From positions 11,055,721 to 11,119,720 of the forward strand of contig OU862928.1 in assembly GCA_917880885.1 (NCBI GenBank): DNA of 64,000 nucleotides. The letters run 5' to 3'. Position numbers and translations under genes: made by a program. Each line of letters begins with the position of its first letter. The first letter of the stretch is position 1. Below the pieces are notes generated by a model that had not been told where the DNA came from, ran no database searches, and saw nothing but the letters and a program-made list of their open reading frames with translations. This DNA is from Limnephilus marmoratus (Eukaryota > Arthropoda > Insecta > Trichoptera > Limnephilidae). Shown here piece after piece: positions 42,666 through 53,731 of this stretch.

Positions 42666-42772
42666 ATGCGGATACACCCCTATATATATGAGCACTTTTT
42701 CTTTCAACGGTTAATCGAATAATTTCAAACGCCTTTTTGATGATTTCGTTTATAAAATGTTTTTATTTGCAG

Positions 42773-42809
42773 CTCCTAGGAACACCTCTACGGGGCCTGG
42801 CTTAGATGG
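42773..42809 (+). CDS. Exon: short Thr/Ser/Gly linker
   Basis: 37 bases, acceptor TTTTATTTGCAG, donor GTAAGA. Reads SPRNTSTGPGLD plus part of a Gly codon. Phases 1 and 2 fit the neighbours exactly. A micro-exon of this kind could be alternatively spliced. Confidence 0.6.
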
Positions 42810-42839
42810 GTAAGAACGTTGTATATTAATTATTTTTTA

Positions 42840-43480
42840 TTAGTTACAAGGCTGCAGGGTGATGTTTTTAGGTTATAGGAGGTTTAATCGTCTACCCATG
42901 GCTGCGTACCTGATGGCATTAGGTTGCTTCCTTTTTTTCCCATTGCATTTGTTTCATAACGCTGATGGGTTTCATTCATGTTTGTGTTCCAATCGGTCAA
43001 TAGGATCGGAGGAATTCCACACATCAATGGTACCTACCTACACTGTAGATAGGAGTCAAGTGCCGCATTATTGGCAGTCCATCGCTAACAACCATCGTGC
43101 GTTGACATTTCACTCTACGTTGAAGTGTTATTTATCTTATCGTAACATAAGGTATAAACCCTATCGTATTGTATCGTATGCTTTGTGTAAACTTCTCATG
43201 TGAATCGACTCGTGACTCAGATTTCTATCGTGGATTATAAAATAACCCAAAATGCTATCGCACGCTTATGGATATATCTGTGATTTTAACAAGTGTCTAC
43301 GTCCCCGAATGGAAACCAAGCCAGAAGACACAATAGCAGTGTGTAACACTTAATTGTGAATAACCGTATATTGTTTGGTGGTCGGGCATAGCTCGTATCG
43401 AAATCCACAAGCGTTTTAAATACCAAAGAGTGGCCGCAAGGTTATTCTGACCCCCGGGCCCCGTGACTAAGGTTATTTTG
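42840..43480. other. Intron sequence, no supported gene
   Basis: A 114-codon plus-strand frame (42859-43203) has no recognised motif. Sequence near 43500-43560 begins a LINE fragment. Confidence 0.4.
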
Positions 43481-43489
43481 GCCCATTGT

Positions 43490-43900
43490 CAGGACACAGT
43501 ATTATTTATTGATTTACTACATCAAGATGAGACTCATCCAGACCTTCGAAATTTAGTGTTGCTCAGGACTCCATAGACAGCCAGACGCACAAATGTGTCC
43601 ATTCTCAAAAAAAAACAGAATTAAGCATTCACAACAAGCTTTTAACCATCTGCCTATAACGTATTCTAAGATACTTTGGACACGTTGCTCACCAAACTGA
43701 GGAGTCCAACTTGGAGAAACTCATAGTCACTGGCAAATTAAAAGGCAGGAGAAGCAGGAGTATCACTGGCGACTGGTATGTCGGTATTCGCAGTTTTCCC
43801 CAGCGTAGGACCCCGAGGAGTAGAGGAGCCTTGTCCACCATGGAAATTGGAGTAGGCTTCACGATCCTTAACAATGAGGAACCGACTTGGGAAGAAACAT
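43490..43900 (+). pseudogene. LINE fragment: RT C-terminus (RTE-like)
   Basis: Reads FGHVAHQTEESNLEKLIVTG and KLKGRRSRS with frameshifts. The FGHVAR ... LEKLIVTGK-x-x-GKRPRGR pattern is the end of a non-LTR replicase. A dead fragment in the intron. Confidence 0.6.
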
Positions 43901-44230
43901 CAATATATTATAATTACCATACCAATATCTAATTTGAATCTATAAATAAGACCACCTAAAAGTAATTTCTTAATACAACTCCCCGTATAATTCTGATGCC
44001 TCGATCCAGTAGAATAGAATTCCAACAGAAATAATTGCAGTTCCTTAAAATATAAAACAGAGAACAACGATTTATAACAAATCCCAAGATTTAATTTGTT
44101 TACCTATCAGCCAATTTAAAAACCTAACTTGAAGTAAACTTGTTGTACAAGAGTCTAAAAGCGTACGCGAAACCAGCGAAGATAGTTCATTTTGCAGTGG
44201 CGGATACAGAAAAAACTCAAGGGGGGGGCG

Positions 44231-45554
44231 CAGGGCCGGATCTACGAAATCGGGCGCCCTGTGTAGTAGGTACCGATGGCGCCTCCCCCCCCCCCCTACA
44301 TTTTTATTTTGATTAAAAATTCGTTCACCCCAATTTTTTATTTTTTTCATTTAATTTTATTTTTTTACACTAATTTATCAAATAAAATCAAGACATATAA
44401 AGGGTGTAACTTTTCCAAGTGACCTGGCGGTAGCTCTCACACTGGTTTTTTTTTAAGAGAGAATCGCCAGGAGCCCTATACTCTCTGAATCTATTGGGTA
44501 AACATAAAATTATGGTGCTGTTTTAATTATTTTAGGAAAAACTCTTTTTGCAAGTTATGCTTTAAAATAAACAACGAATTGTTTGTTTGTGCCCGTACCA
44601 TGATTTAAAATATAGGTTACGAGACAATGCGGGTGGTTTAGATGAGCTAGATCTATTAGACATTTTTGAGATTTACTGCGTTTATGTATATACTTAACGT
44701 GAATATTAATAGAAAAAGCAAATACAAATACGTTCTCATGGCAACGTACAACACAAGAATAGCATCTAAAGCTTCTGACTAATAAGAATATAACCTCAAA
44801 TTTGTACCTTGCATTTCCCGTGTTGAGCGAACAAACACCAAATTGAGCGAACAAACACTAAACACTGACGTATGTTATCAACGGCTTACGAAAGACGCTT
44901 ACACTGACACCGCAAAATAACAGATCCAACAAATCTAATAGATATTAATTATACATTTAACGAACTTTAAATAATATGTCAAATCAATGATCTGCAATGA
45001 TCAAACGTGCGATGTTTTTGTTAATGGAATTTAGTGAAGATTTCATAAGAAAATGGTCTTTAACTACCTTCTCCTAGAGACTTAAATCGTACAAAACAAA
45101 ACAATAGCGAGCGTACGCTAATTAAATTGTCAGCATTTTGAAAGGCGATCGGTTTGTTTGTTCTCCTGAACAAAAACATCGCACTGTGATTGGTTATTGA
45201 ATTTGGATCGCACCCATTCGTCGTAAAAGACGGTAAAAGATATATGGAAAAAAAAACTTACGTTTAAACTAAATATATGGAATTTGTAAAAAAATTCTGT
45301 AACTGACTATAAATTCGTAAGCCGTAAACCAACCTGATGCGTGCGCATGACTGGTTTATTTATGCGTGCGCATTGTTTCTTTGGAAAGTGTTGCTAGAGC
45401 GTAATAATTATTTCGTACTATGGGTAATTTTGAAACGATTCAGGGAATATTATAAGAAAAATTTTAATACAATATTTATTTTCTCACGGCGCCCCTTCGG
45501 AGTTGGCGTCAGGTTTTTTGCACGTTTTTGAACGTATGGCAGATCCGGGCGCTG
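44231..45554. mobile_element. hAT-I (1324 bp), inserted in hAT-H
   Basis: Ends CAGGGCCGGATCTACG and, inverted, CAGCGCCCGGATCTGCC. Perfect 8-bp duplication GGGGGGCG at 44223-44230 and 45555-45562, inside the G run of hAT-H. No coding frame of note. Confidence 0.78.
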
Positions 45555-45639
45555 GGGGGGCGCTAAAGATATAAGAAAACTAAAAAGTAGACAACGGGGA
45601 GAATACGACGAACCGCACAAAGAGGAGACCGACTATATG

Positions 45640-46150
45640 ATTTTGGCAGCCACCTCTGGTCTGGAGCTCCAAAATACCTGAAAAATACCCTCGACTCTGT
45701 GCAGAAACGGGCGATCCGTTTAATAGATTCTCCCATCTTAACAGACGGATTGCAATCTTTCGAACACAGGCGTCGGGTGGGAATGTTATCCTTGTTTTAC
45801 CGGTATTACAATGGCAGATGCTCCGAGGAACTAGCGTCATTGATCCCATCGGCACCGGTGCATAGTCGGGAAACACGCCAAACGCGTGCCCAATATTTGT
45901 ACACGGTTGACATTTGTCACATGAGAATTGGTCGTTTCTTCGACTCGTTCTTGTGTTCAACTGCTCGGCTGTGGAATGATTTGCCGGCCTCTGTATTTCC
46001 CCCTTCCTACAACATGTGTCTCTTCAAGACCAATGTTCATTCCTTCCTCTCCTCAAAAAGACTCTCCACACAGCATCCCAGATGACATAGGCCCCGAGGG
46101 AAATTATTTTCCTCAGGGCCTCCTGTGTGGAGTAAATGTAAAAAAAATAC
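45640..46150 (+). pseudogene. LINE-A fragment 2: intact C-terminal frame and 3' tail
   Basis: The frame is open from 45643 to 46085 without a break: GSHLWSGAPKYLKNTLDSV, EHRRRVGMLSLFYRYYNGRC, FFDSFLCSTARLWNDLPASV, FLSSKRLSTQHPR and a stop. It is the reference for fragments 1 and 3. The 3' UTR palindrome is at 46090-46120, followed by a short A tail. It is only the thumb/C-terminal part of an RT and codes for nothing useful alone. Confidence 0.85.
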
Positions 46151-46239
46151 TATCTCATTCTCTCGCAGGCTAAAACATACAGATGGATGTGTTTGTCAAA
46201 TCACAACGGTGCTAAAGAAGTTTCTACTTCAATAAATAA

Positions 46240-46800
46240 ATAAAAGATTGACGGACCGCACATTTAAAACTTGGCTGGCCACAGGGAGCAGTAGGGCTGC
46301 ATTCAAGGGAATACACGATCAAGGGAATCAAATACTTGAGTCGGGCCGTGTTAAGGGTACCTTTACATGAAACGACGTACGAATGTGAATGAAGCAAAAG
46401 TTTCAATTTAGGAGGCGAGTGTGGGTACCGCCACCACGGGAATTATTTATTGGATAAACAACACCTCTGCTATAAGTCATCCCAAGTGGATCGCTAAGTT
46501 TGGTGACTTAGCAGGGATGCCTGAGTTTGTGGGATGTGATTTTTCAAACTAGCGGCGAAAGCATTTGCCCACGTACTGCGTGGCGAGCTGGAAAAGACTG
46601 GTTGAAGGAGACCATTTAACCTCTCCAGCAGGAATCCCTCGACCCATTTCCTCGCATCGCAGTGGGAGGTCGAAACGCAGAAGTTTCATCCGTCCATCTC
46701 TCCTGGACACACTAACCCAGAGAGTCCTAACCACCTATCATACCTTTTTCCTTCCACTATTTCCTTTCTCTAAAATGACCCTTCACGTAGCATCTCCAAA
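46240..46800 (+). repeat. LINE-B remnant followed by repeat C
   Basis: 46290-46405 is a decayed LINE-B C-terminus (ACACGATCAAGGGAATCAAA, CTTGAGTCGGGCCGTGTTAA). 46410-46800 is repeat C in plus orientation with the open tail SLLDTLTQRVL ... PFSKMTLHVASPKTF, without the final palindrome. Confidence 0.6.
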
Positions 46801-46854
46801 GACATTTTTTTTAATAATAAAATAATAATAGGTATATTTTGTAATAGTTACCCA

Positions 46855-47515
46855 AAAATGACAGTGGATAAGTTTATGTATTCGGGAAGTATATTTACGA
46901 GAGATGGGGAGTCTGATAGAGATATTGATAGAAGGGTAAATGCAGGTAACTCCGCATTTATGGAGGACTGAACGCCGTTGGCGCTAACAAAAAATTGTCG
47001 AAAGAAGCGAAGCTAGCAGTCCACAATGGAGTGCTTTTTTTACATTAACTCCACACAGGAGGCCCTGAGGAAAATGATTTCCCTCAGGGCCTATGTCATC
47101 TGGGATGCTGTGTGGAGGGTCTTTTTGAGGAGAGGACGGAATGAACATTGGTCTTGAAGAGACCCATGTTGCAGGAAGGAGGAAACACAGAGGCCGGCAA
47201 ATCATTCCACAGCCGAGCTGTTGAACACAAGAACGAGTCGAAGAAACGACCCGTTCTCATGTGACAAATGTCAACCGTGTACAAATGTTGGGCATGCGTT
47301 TAGCGTGTTTCCCGACTACGCACCGGGGTACCAACCCTGATGTATGCCAGTGAAGCATGAAATTGGCAGAGGAAGGACTAAATGCTATAGAAAGTCATGT
47401 ATGATAGTGTGAAAAAAATATGAAAATAATGCAAGGCTGATACAAGCGTAATAAGTAAGATTAAGAATGGGACGCTTAGATGGTTTAGACATGTAGAGCG
47501 AATGATTGAAGAAAG
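46855..47515 (+). pseudogene. LINE-B thumb fragment split by LINE-A
   Basis: 46870-47033 reads the YSGSIFTRDGESDRDIDRRV-like thumb; it resumes at about 47326 (GTACCAACCCTGATGTATGC) through the GTLRWFRHVERMIEER codons. Between them is LINE-A fragment 3 in the opposite orientation. Confidence 0.7.
47034..47325 (-). pseudogene. LINE-A fragment 3
   Basis: Minus strand: YTVDICHMRTGRFFDSFLCS ... SSKRPSTQHPR and stop, then the palindrome at 47061-47091 and an A7 tail. Inserted in LINE-B in inverse orientation. Confidence 0.8.
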
Positions 47516-47599
47516 ATTTTCTTGTATTTAGGGTGGCCAAGGGGGGGGGGGCGCGCGCCCCCTGCGCCCCCCCCTGTATCCGCCACTGTCATTTTGTGG

Positions 47600-48760
47600 C
47601 AAAAATCTGTCATAATTTTGTTGTCTGGTGTAATATGTTTTGCTATAAGTTGTTACGTAATTACGGGATCGAACCACCTGATTACGGACTTGTAGGCAAA
47701 TTAATAATAAATAACAACACGATGTTCAATTTAAATACTTATCAAAACCAAATTATATACTCACACTAGCTCTTCAGGGAAATCGTGTTCTCAGTTCGTT
47801 CACGCTTGATTCAATACGATCATCGCTTTATTGATTGAATTTATTTATGACTCGACGCTACCAGGAAAAGCTTTAATTTCTTTGTGAACTCCAAGTTAAT
47901 GATACTAAAATATAATGAAAGGCATGATTAGATAATGTATAATTATATAAGGTTTACGTACATTGACCCCATCACGGGTTACATCTGGGCAGACGACCTC
48001 GTCAGGAAACACCACTGAGTTGATGTAGATATATAAAATTTAACTATATTTTAAAATACTTGTTCCAAAAAACCGCTGGAACCAAAAGCTAGGCGACCCG
48101 CCAAGATGCGAGGACCGACCCATAGCGAAGTTAAAACCAGAAGAAGCTCCCGAGGGCTGCCGGCGCAGTGGGAAGGGATGCTCGGCTCCCCCTCCCCAAC
48201 CGAAATCCGGGCCAATCAAAACGTCTAGCCAATGTTGCCAACTTTTAACAAATAACAAGAGATATCGGGTACCTGGCGCCAATTATTGGTTGGAAGTTAT
48301 AACTCAAGAAAGTATCTCATAACACAATAAATATCTTCATCAATAATAATTGTTGCTCTTATCGATATGCCGCCGCCACGCCGCCTTGAAGCTTTCTGTA
48401 ATGCATCTTTAGGTAGTATTTTATAGGTTATTAAATTGTTCATTAGAGATAAAAAGGAATGCTTCTACTGATCTTTTGGCTGTGAAATAATGCACTTTCT
48501 TTGTGATAAATGTTATCTCAAAAAATATTTTTGGTACGGGTGGGTCTACACATTAGGTACTACTCACTCGCTTTGATAAAACGAGGATAATACACACGCC
48601 TAGATAATAGGTCTAGATTCTAGATAATACAAGTGATTTACTCCCTTTTTGGAAGTTTTACACAGGAATAGTGAAAAGCATACAACAGGTTACCTAAACT
48701 GAACTGCCTCAGAAGCAATCTTTTGAAAGATGTCCATTGACTCTGCGTTATTATTTATAT
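47600..48760. other. Intron sequence, no supported gene
   Basis: Mostly AT-rich. A GC-richer patch at 48060-48240 has no coding support. Nothing else recognised. Confidence 0.4.
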
Positions 48761-48761
48761 T

Positions 48762-49045
48762 ATCTATTCGTATTATGGGCAATAAGGAATACATAATGGT
48801 TTTCAGTTAGTCCCAGAATTTCTATTCATTCGTATTATGGGCAATGTGGAATATATAATGGTTTTTAGTTAGTCCCAGAATTTCTATTTATTGAAATTAT
48901 GGGCAATGAGGAATACATAATGGTTTTTAGTTAGTCCCAGAATTTCAATCCATTCGTATTATGGGCAATGAGGAATGCATAATCGTTTTTAGTAAGTCCA
49001 CAGCATTTCTATCCATTCGTATTATGGGCAACGAGGAATACGCGT
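48762..49045 (+). repeat. 62-bp minisatellite, about 4.5 units
   Basis: Unit begins CGTATTATGGGCAATGAGGA and contains ATACATAATGGTTTTTAGTT and AGTCCCAGAATTTCTATCCA. The units differ at a few positions each, so the array is not very young. Confidence 0.9.
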
Positions 49046-49049
49046 AGAT

Positions 49050-49600
49050 CCCGTAATAATAGTGATAAGTGACAAGCTTATGTGTATTCACAAGAAGTTT
49101 CCAGAGTGGCAGATCTTCTCAGTATCCATTCAGAATTCAAACGTTGCTTCAAATGGTTTTGACCTGGGTGGTGGCCAGAATAAACAGCCAGTCACATCTC
49201 ACCTTCGTCTTTCCATCTTCTTCACCTTCACAATACCTTAAGGCTCACAACTTATCCCAATTGGGGATGCCATAGTCTCGCTGGCTAACTTGGGCGGTAT
49301 TCGCATGACAAAAGATTTGATCCACTCCATTTGATAATTTTGATTTATGGAGTAGAGACTACCGATCGAGCACTTGTGTGGCCATTGACCAAAAAGCACT
49401 TGATTTTATTCTTGTTCATTTCATGGTAGCGAGACTGTTTGTACTGAGTTGATCTGATCTTGGCAATGGATTGTTAAGATCTTAGACGTGTTGTTCCAAA
49501 TGGGTTAAAGTTTTTTAGGAAATTAATAGGTATAAATAATAATTAAGATATTGATTGGATTGTGTAAATCGTAATTGATAATGGTTGACATAGCCTAAAA
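49050..49600 (+). repeat. Diverged copy of the 17937-18110 repeat, then unique intron
   Basis: 49089-49260 resembles 17937-18110 (TTTCCAGAGTGG, CTCAGTAT, CCATTCAGAATTC). From 49260 to the sushi exon nothing is recognised. Confidence 0.5.
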
Positions 49601-49625
49601 TGTATTTGTTTTCATTCTTCCTCAG

Positions 49626-49828
49626 CTTTAAATGTGAATTGCCAAGCTACCCAGCCCACGGCAAGTTCAAAGTGGGGGGTCCTAACAAGAACTTGCTGCC
49701 TGGAACCGTCGTGGAACAGTATACCTTCATCACCTACTCTTGCGACACGGACAATGATACTTCCGCAACAAAAGCACACTCCTCTTGCGTGAGGGGTAAT
49801 TGGAACAGTCCGCCTCCGGTTTGCAGAA
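49626..49828 (+). CDS. Exon: sushi (CCP) domain
   Basis: Acceptor CATTCTTCCTCAG, donor GTAAGA. Reads FKCELPSYPAHGKFK, GTVVEQYTFITYSCD, SSCVRGNWNSPPPVCR: four cysteines, the G-x-x-V and Y-x-C core, and the W-x-x-x-P-x-C end of a complete sushi domain. This is a protein- or glycan-binding module. The 6.8-kb intron before it carries the hAT-H complex. Confidence 0.85.
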
Positions 49829-49889
49829 GTAAGATATGTTTTTATCTCTAGTTTTCTAGTTAAAAACAAAAAGTAAAGTAAATTATTTG

Positions 49890-50420
49890 ATGAACTTCAG
49901 CAACTGTTAGCAGTCCGTCTCACTCAGTTGTGCCCCGGATTAAACGAAGGAGGACAACCGGATAGCAATAACTCGTTTCACATATGAGCCGCATTACACA
50001 AAAATGACTCAAAGAAACGACCCTTTCTCAAGAAGCCCCCATCTACTGTGAACGGGTGTTCCGCTCTTGTGCATCGAGTTTGGTGCACCGGGGATCAATA
50101 CTGTTAACTTCTTAGAGCAAGCTCCAATAAAACACCTGCAGAACACACTCAGCATGCCTAATTTGCATCTGTGAATTAGAGATGACAATCAATCTGTTAA
50201 TAATGGATTTATCAATCAGACGGACCGCTTCCTTTGTACAGAATCAAGTAAGTTTATTTTGGACTCCAACCCAGAGATGACTCCCAAATTCAATTGTTGG
50301 GCATTTTTGAGAAATGTGCATGGTTAGTACCTGGTCACTATTGAAGAATTCGCTAGCCGTAAACAATACGCCCAGTTTCTTGGAAGCCAGCTTTAGTCTT
50401 TATTAACGAGCGTGATCCCA
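49890..50420 (-). pseudogene. Old, diverged LINE-A copy
   Basis: Minus strand at about 50260-50400 reads KLGVLFTASEFFNSDQVL and IEFGSHLWVGVQ with frameshifts, the same block as KLGVLYKARRYFNSTQLL / VEFGSHLWSGAP of the younger copies. Much older insertion, without a recognisable tail. Confidence 0.55.
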
Positions 50421-50769
50421 TACCGTCAGACCGTACCGACCAGACCGTCACTGATCTCCCTCTTCAGCGACATCAAACTCACATGGGTTTTTGAGACCAA
50501 CTTTGTTGGAAGTTGAAACTGACCTTGTCGGCATTACCCCAGGCATGAACCTTCTTGACCACCTCAAGAAGGTTCGTGTTTACAACTTTTTGTCTCATAA
50601 CTTTCCGAGCTTTTGGGTCATCATAAGTGGAAGGGGGCCTGTCAAGATAATCCACGTGAACCGTGCTTTTTCAGTGTACCAATGAATTGGTGCACATTCA
50701 CGGAGATTTTTGAAGTGCAACGAAAACGTCAGTGCAGTCAAATAGATCCGCTACCTCTTATTACAAACT

Positions 50770-50932
50770 GCATTACATATCTTCTTCTTGGTGTGTCCTA
50801 TCAGGTCCCCCCGACGCGACGTTGGCGATCACTCTGGAAAATGTCTCTCTGTCTTGAGCTGCCCGGAATAGCTCCTCCACACTTCTAATGCCAGTCCGCT
50901 CTCGTACATTTTGCAGCCAAGACATTTTAAAT
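50770..50932 (-). pseudogene. LINE C-terminal fragment
   Basis: Minus strand reads WLQNVRERTGIRSVEELFRA and AQDRETFSRVIANVASG, a C-terminal segment common in insect non-LTR replicases. No other part of the element is visible. Confidence 0.55.
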
Positions 50933-50933
50933 A

Positions 50934-51213
50934 TATGTAAAGGAAATATATTCCCTAAATTTGAATCCTATAATGTCAATTAGAATGAAATCATCGATTG
51001 TCATTTGTTTTGTTATTCTATTATTTGATTGTTAGAAAAAACCATTCAAAGTGATATAAATAAAATGACATTTATGTTTATTTAGGTATATCACTTTGAA
51101 TGGTTTTTTCTAACAATCAAATAATAGAATAACAAAACAAATGACAATCGATGATTTCATTCTAATTGACATTATAGGATTCAAATTTAAAGGGAATATA
51201 TTTCCTTTACATA
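50934..51213. mobile_element. Foldback element with 125-bp arms
   Basis: Arms at 50934-51058 and 51087-51213 are almost perfect inverted copies around a 28-base loop. The arms contain an ATCGAT and end TATGTAAAGG. The near-identity suggests a recent event or active correction. No coding frame. Confidence 0.85.
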
Positions 51214-51290
51214 AATAAAAATGTGCTTGGTGATTTAAATGAGATGTTTATGTATTGCTATATTAAGCATAGGAAATGTTTGAGAATATC

Positions 51291-51461
51291 AAAATACCTG
51301 CTTTAAGCCCCCGCGAAGGTTTCTGGATTATTACAACCGCATGATAATGCATCTGAAAAGTTTTTTAATCATTACAAAATACCTGCTTTAAGCCTCCGCG
51401 AAGGTTTCTGGATTATTACAACCGCATGATAATGCATCTAAAAAGTTTTTTAATCATTACA
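51291..51461 (+). repeat. 86-bp tandem duplication
   Basis: Two copies of AAATACCTGCTTTAAGCCCC ... TTTTTTAATCATTAC that differ at only a few bases (CCCC/CTCC, TGAAAAG/TAAAAAG). Confidence 0.9.
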
Positions 51462-51469
51462 AAAAAAAC

Positions 51470-52000
51470 TGTCAAACTCAATTACCGAAAGAAACATCAG
51501 GACAGACGGAAAATATGCATTAAAATTCGATTTTCATTCAATCAAAGTTAAAAGTTTGTGCCATTTTTTGTATGGATTTGTCATTTGCGAAGTTTCGTTT
51601 CCAACTAAATACGCATGAATTACTAAACTTAGTTTACCTAAACTAAGAACCTAATAACCTATTTTGTATATGTAAATAGTTGTTTATTGTAGTAATTGTT
51701 GAAATGAAGGGTGATTTCCATAATCCGTGCTTAAAATGGATTATTAAATAAAAGAATTATATTTCAAACAAAAATCATGTGTTTATTTCGAATTGTAAAA
51801 TTTAAAAAGCGTATTTTATCACCTTTTCAAAAACAATTCTAGTTTTCAGAGCGTTCATAAATATTCTATTTGTTTGGATTTTATTGCGAAGCAGAAATAA
51901 TTTGACGAAATATGCTCGAGACGAGAGGAGATAAGTGGTACCTCAGATGTCTCAAAATTACTGTGTTAGGTCTGCTCTCTTCTAATAGTTTAATTTTCTT
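51470..52000. other. Intron sequence, no supported gene
   Basis: AT-rich, with no coding frame or repeat recognised up to the exon at 52006. Confidence 0.4.
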
Positions 52001-52005
52001 TAAAG

Positions 52006-52080
52006 CTCCAGGCAGTACTTGCCTACCGCTGTCAAAAGATGCAGTCACCGCTCAGAAGACTGGACAGAAAGCTTGGGATA
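52006..52080 (+). CDS. Exon: linker with one cysteine
   Basis: 75 bases, acceptor TTTAATTTTCTTTAAAG, donor GTAAGT. Reads PGSTCLPLSKDAVTAQKTGQ and KAWD. Phases 1-1 fit both neighbours. The single Cys could pair with the catalytic-domain Cys, as in two-chain proteases. A possible degenerate duplicate is at 53623-53694. Confidence 0.7.
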
Positions 52081-52476
52081 GTAAGTCTAAATATATATTA
52101 TAACACACTGCCGTCATTGGCAAAAAAGCAGCTCAGAAATTTCAAAATTCACATTTTGATATACAAGTATTCATTATAATAGGTTAAACAACTCTTGTAT
52201 CAGGAAGTGAATTTTGCAAAGTCCTAGCTGCCTTTTTGCTTGACGGCAGTAGGTATACCCTTCTACTATGGATAACTCTTTTTACCTCTCTATTAATATA
52301 AGTAAAAATTCTTTATTCCGTTATTTTTTTTAATATATTTAATTTAAAAATAAATGTAAAATATAATAATAAGAAAGAAGTGATAACAAAAGACAAAAGT
52401 CCCAATAAACTATTTGTTAGTAATTTGTCAATGGGTGCTTTTAACGCTGAAAAAAAACTTACTATACGTATTTATT

Positions 52477-52822
52477 TGGTAAATATCGGTTCGGACTGGC
52501 CACGCTTATTACGAATAATTTTTAGAAAAAAACTTTAGCTTCGCCTTAATTACTATAAAAGGAAACTTTTTGGCTTTGGGGCGGCGGAAAATAATGCATT
52601 TTAATTTTCAATTGCATAAAACCAAAATTCACTTCGCGAACCGACCCAGCGAAAATCCGCGGTCGTAGCTGTCACTGTTATGGACTGTAGTTGACTTCGT
52701 GGGATACCTACATGACATACCAAAGCCAAAAAGTTTCCTTTTATAGTAATTAAGGCGAATCTAAAGTTTTTTTCTAAAAATTATTCGTAATAAGCGTGGC
52801 CAGTCCCAACCGATAATTACCA
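52477..52822. mobile_element. Miniature inverted-repeat element J (346 bp)
   Basis: Inverted repeats of about 100 bp: TGGTAAATATCGGTTCGGAC ... GGAAACTTTTTGGCTTTG at the left and its complement at 52722-52822. The unique centre is about 140 bp. No coding frame. Confidence 0.8.
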
Positions 52823-52862
52823 TTTATTTTTATTTTTTTTACTTATGAGTAAAATCTCAAAT

Positions 52863-53025
52863 TATAATATTTAATTAAATGAAGACAATATTAGGGAAAA
52901 TCTGGAGATATAAAAATCAGAAAAAAATATTGGCTCTACTAATATCTTTTTCTGATTTTTCTGTCTCCAGATTTTCGATTGAGTTTCGCTAATATTGTCT
53001 TCATTCAATTAAATATTATTATACT
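52863..53025. mobile_element. Foldback element K (about 160 bp)
   Basis: AATATTTAATTAAATGAAGA ... AATCTGGAGA is inverted at the right (TCTCCAGATT ... TCTTCATTCAATTAAATATT). Arms of about 70 bp with small gaps. Confidence 0.75.
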
Positions 53026-53029
53026 TAGT

Positions 53030-53460
53030 TTAAAGTAGATATTTACATATTTTATATGCATTGTGTAAGTTGTACATTGCACTGCACATCTTCATCATAC
53101 AAATTCATAAACACAAGTACCTGCACATACTATTTAGAAATTAGAAAAAGTGTCATTTAAATATTATAGTTAACCAATTTTTTTTTTATAAATACCCATC
53201 TCTTAAATTGGTTTTCTCATAAATACCTATTTTGCTTTTTATTATATGAACATCTTGTGATTATTTTTGCTGATTTGCAGAAGTTTTTAATGCACGCATA
53301 AATGTAATAATTACCTTTTTAATTATTATTTTTAATTGTAAAACTAACGTTTTTAAGACAAGATTTTTTATGCATAGCACAAAGGGTAACAATTATTATA
53401 AGCAATAATTATCAGCCTGAAAACACTCATCCACATTGAAAAATCTTCCGAGAAAAGATA
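53030..53460. other. Intron sequence, no supported gene
   Basis: AT-rich; nothing recognised before the tRNA-like segment. Confidence 0.4.
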
Positions 53461-53560
53461 CATGACGCCAACGGGACTTGAACCCGTGTCCTTTACCTTT
53501 TTAATTACGTTATGTAATTGTTTTATACGATAATTAATAACTAAATAATCTCCACTCATT
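53458..53560 (-). tRNA. tRNA-derived SINE remnant (B box)
   Basis: Minus strand at 53463-53487 reads GGACACGGGTTCAAGTCCCG then TTGGC, a full T-arm with a perfect Pol III B box (GGTTCAAGTCC). The upstream half is AT-rich and does not fold as a tRNA, so this is a SINE relic, not a tRNA gene. Confidence 0.5.
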
Positions 53561-53622
53561 GTAGTGTCTCTTTAACGATCCAAATGCTTGTCTCAAGCAA
53601 AATCTACGCGCTTGTCTTCAAG

Positions 53623-53694
53623 CCACTTGATCGTCTCGGAAGTTCATTAAATACAGTTCTGACCGCACAAAAAATGAGAACAAAACCATGGATA
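53623..53694 (+). pseudogene. Possible degenerate copy of the 52006-52080 exon
   Basis: Follows TCTTCAAG and reads PLDRLGSSLNTVLTAQKMRT and KPWI; exon 4 reads CLPLSKDAVTAQKTGQKAWD. The shared TAQK-x-x-x-K-x-W and the similar position of the boundary suggest an old exon duplication. The donor is AGTATA, not GT, so it cannot be spliced as an exon. Confidence 0.35.
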
Positions 53695-53731
53695 AGTATA
53701 AAAAAAACACGGAATTATTTAACTTGGTGTT

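Larger units (their letters stand above)
44195..47588. mobile_element. hAT-H, packed with later insertions
   Basis: Left end CAGTGGCGGATACAG, right end CTGTATCCGCCACTG (exact complement over 15 bases). Perfect 8-bp duplication TCATTTTG at 44187-44194 and 47589-47596. Runs of G or C lie just inside both ends. The interior holds hAT-I and at least five LINE fragments. No transposase. In the second large intron of the protease gene. Confidence 0.88.

Noticed and set aside
42859..43203. 114-codon plus-strand frame between the first exons
   Set aside because: Hydrophobic start but no domain, no conserved cysteines and no splice context; it may be a chance frame in an old repeat.
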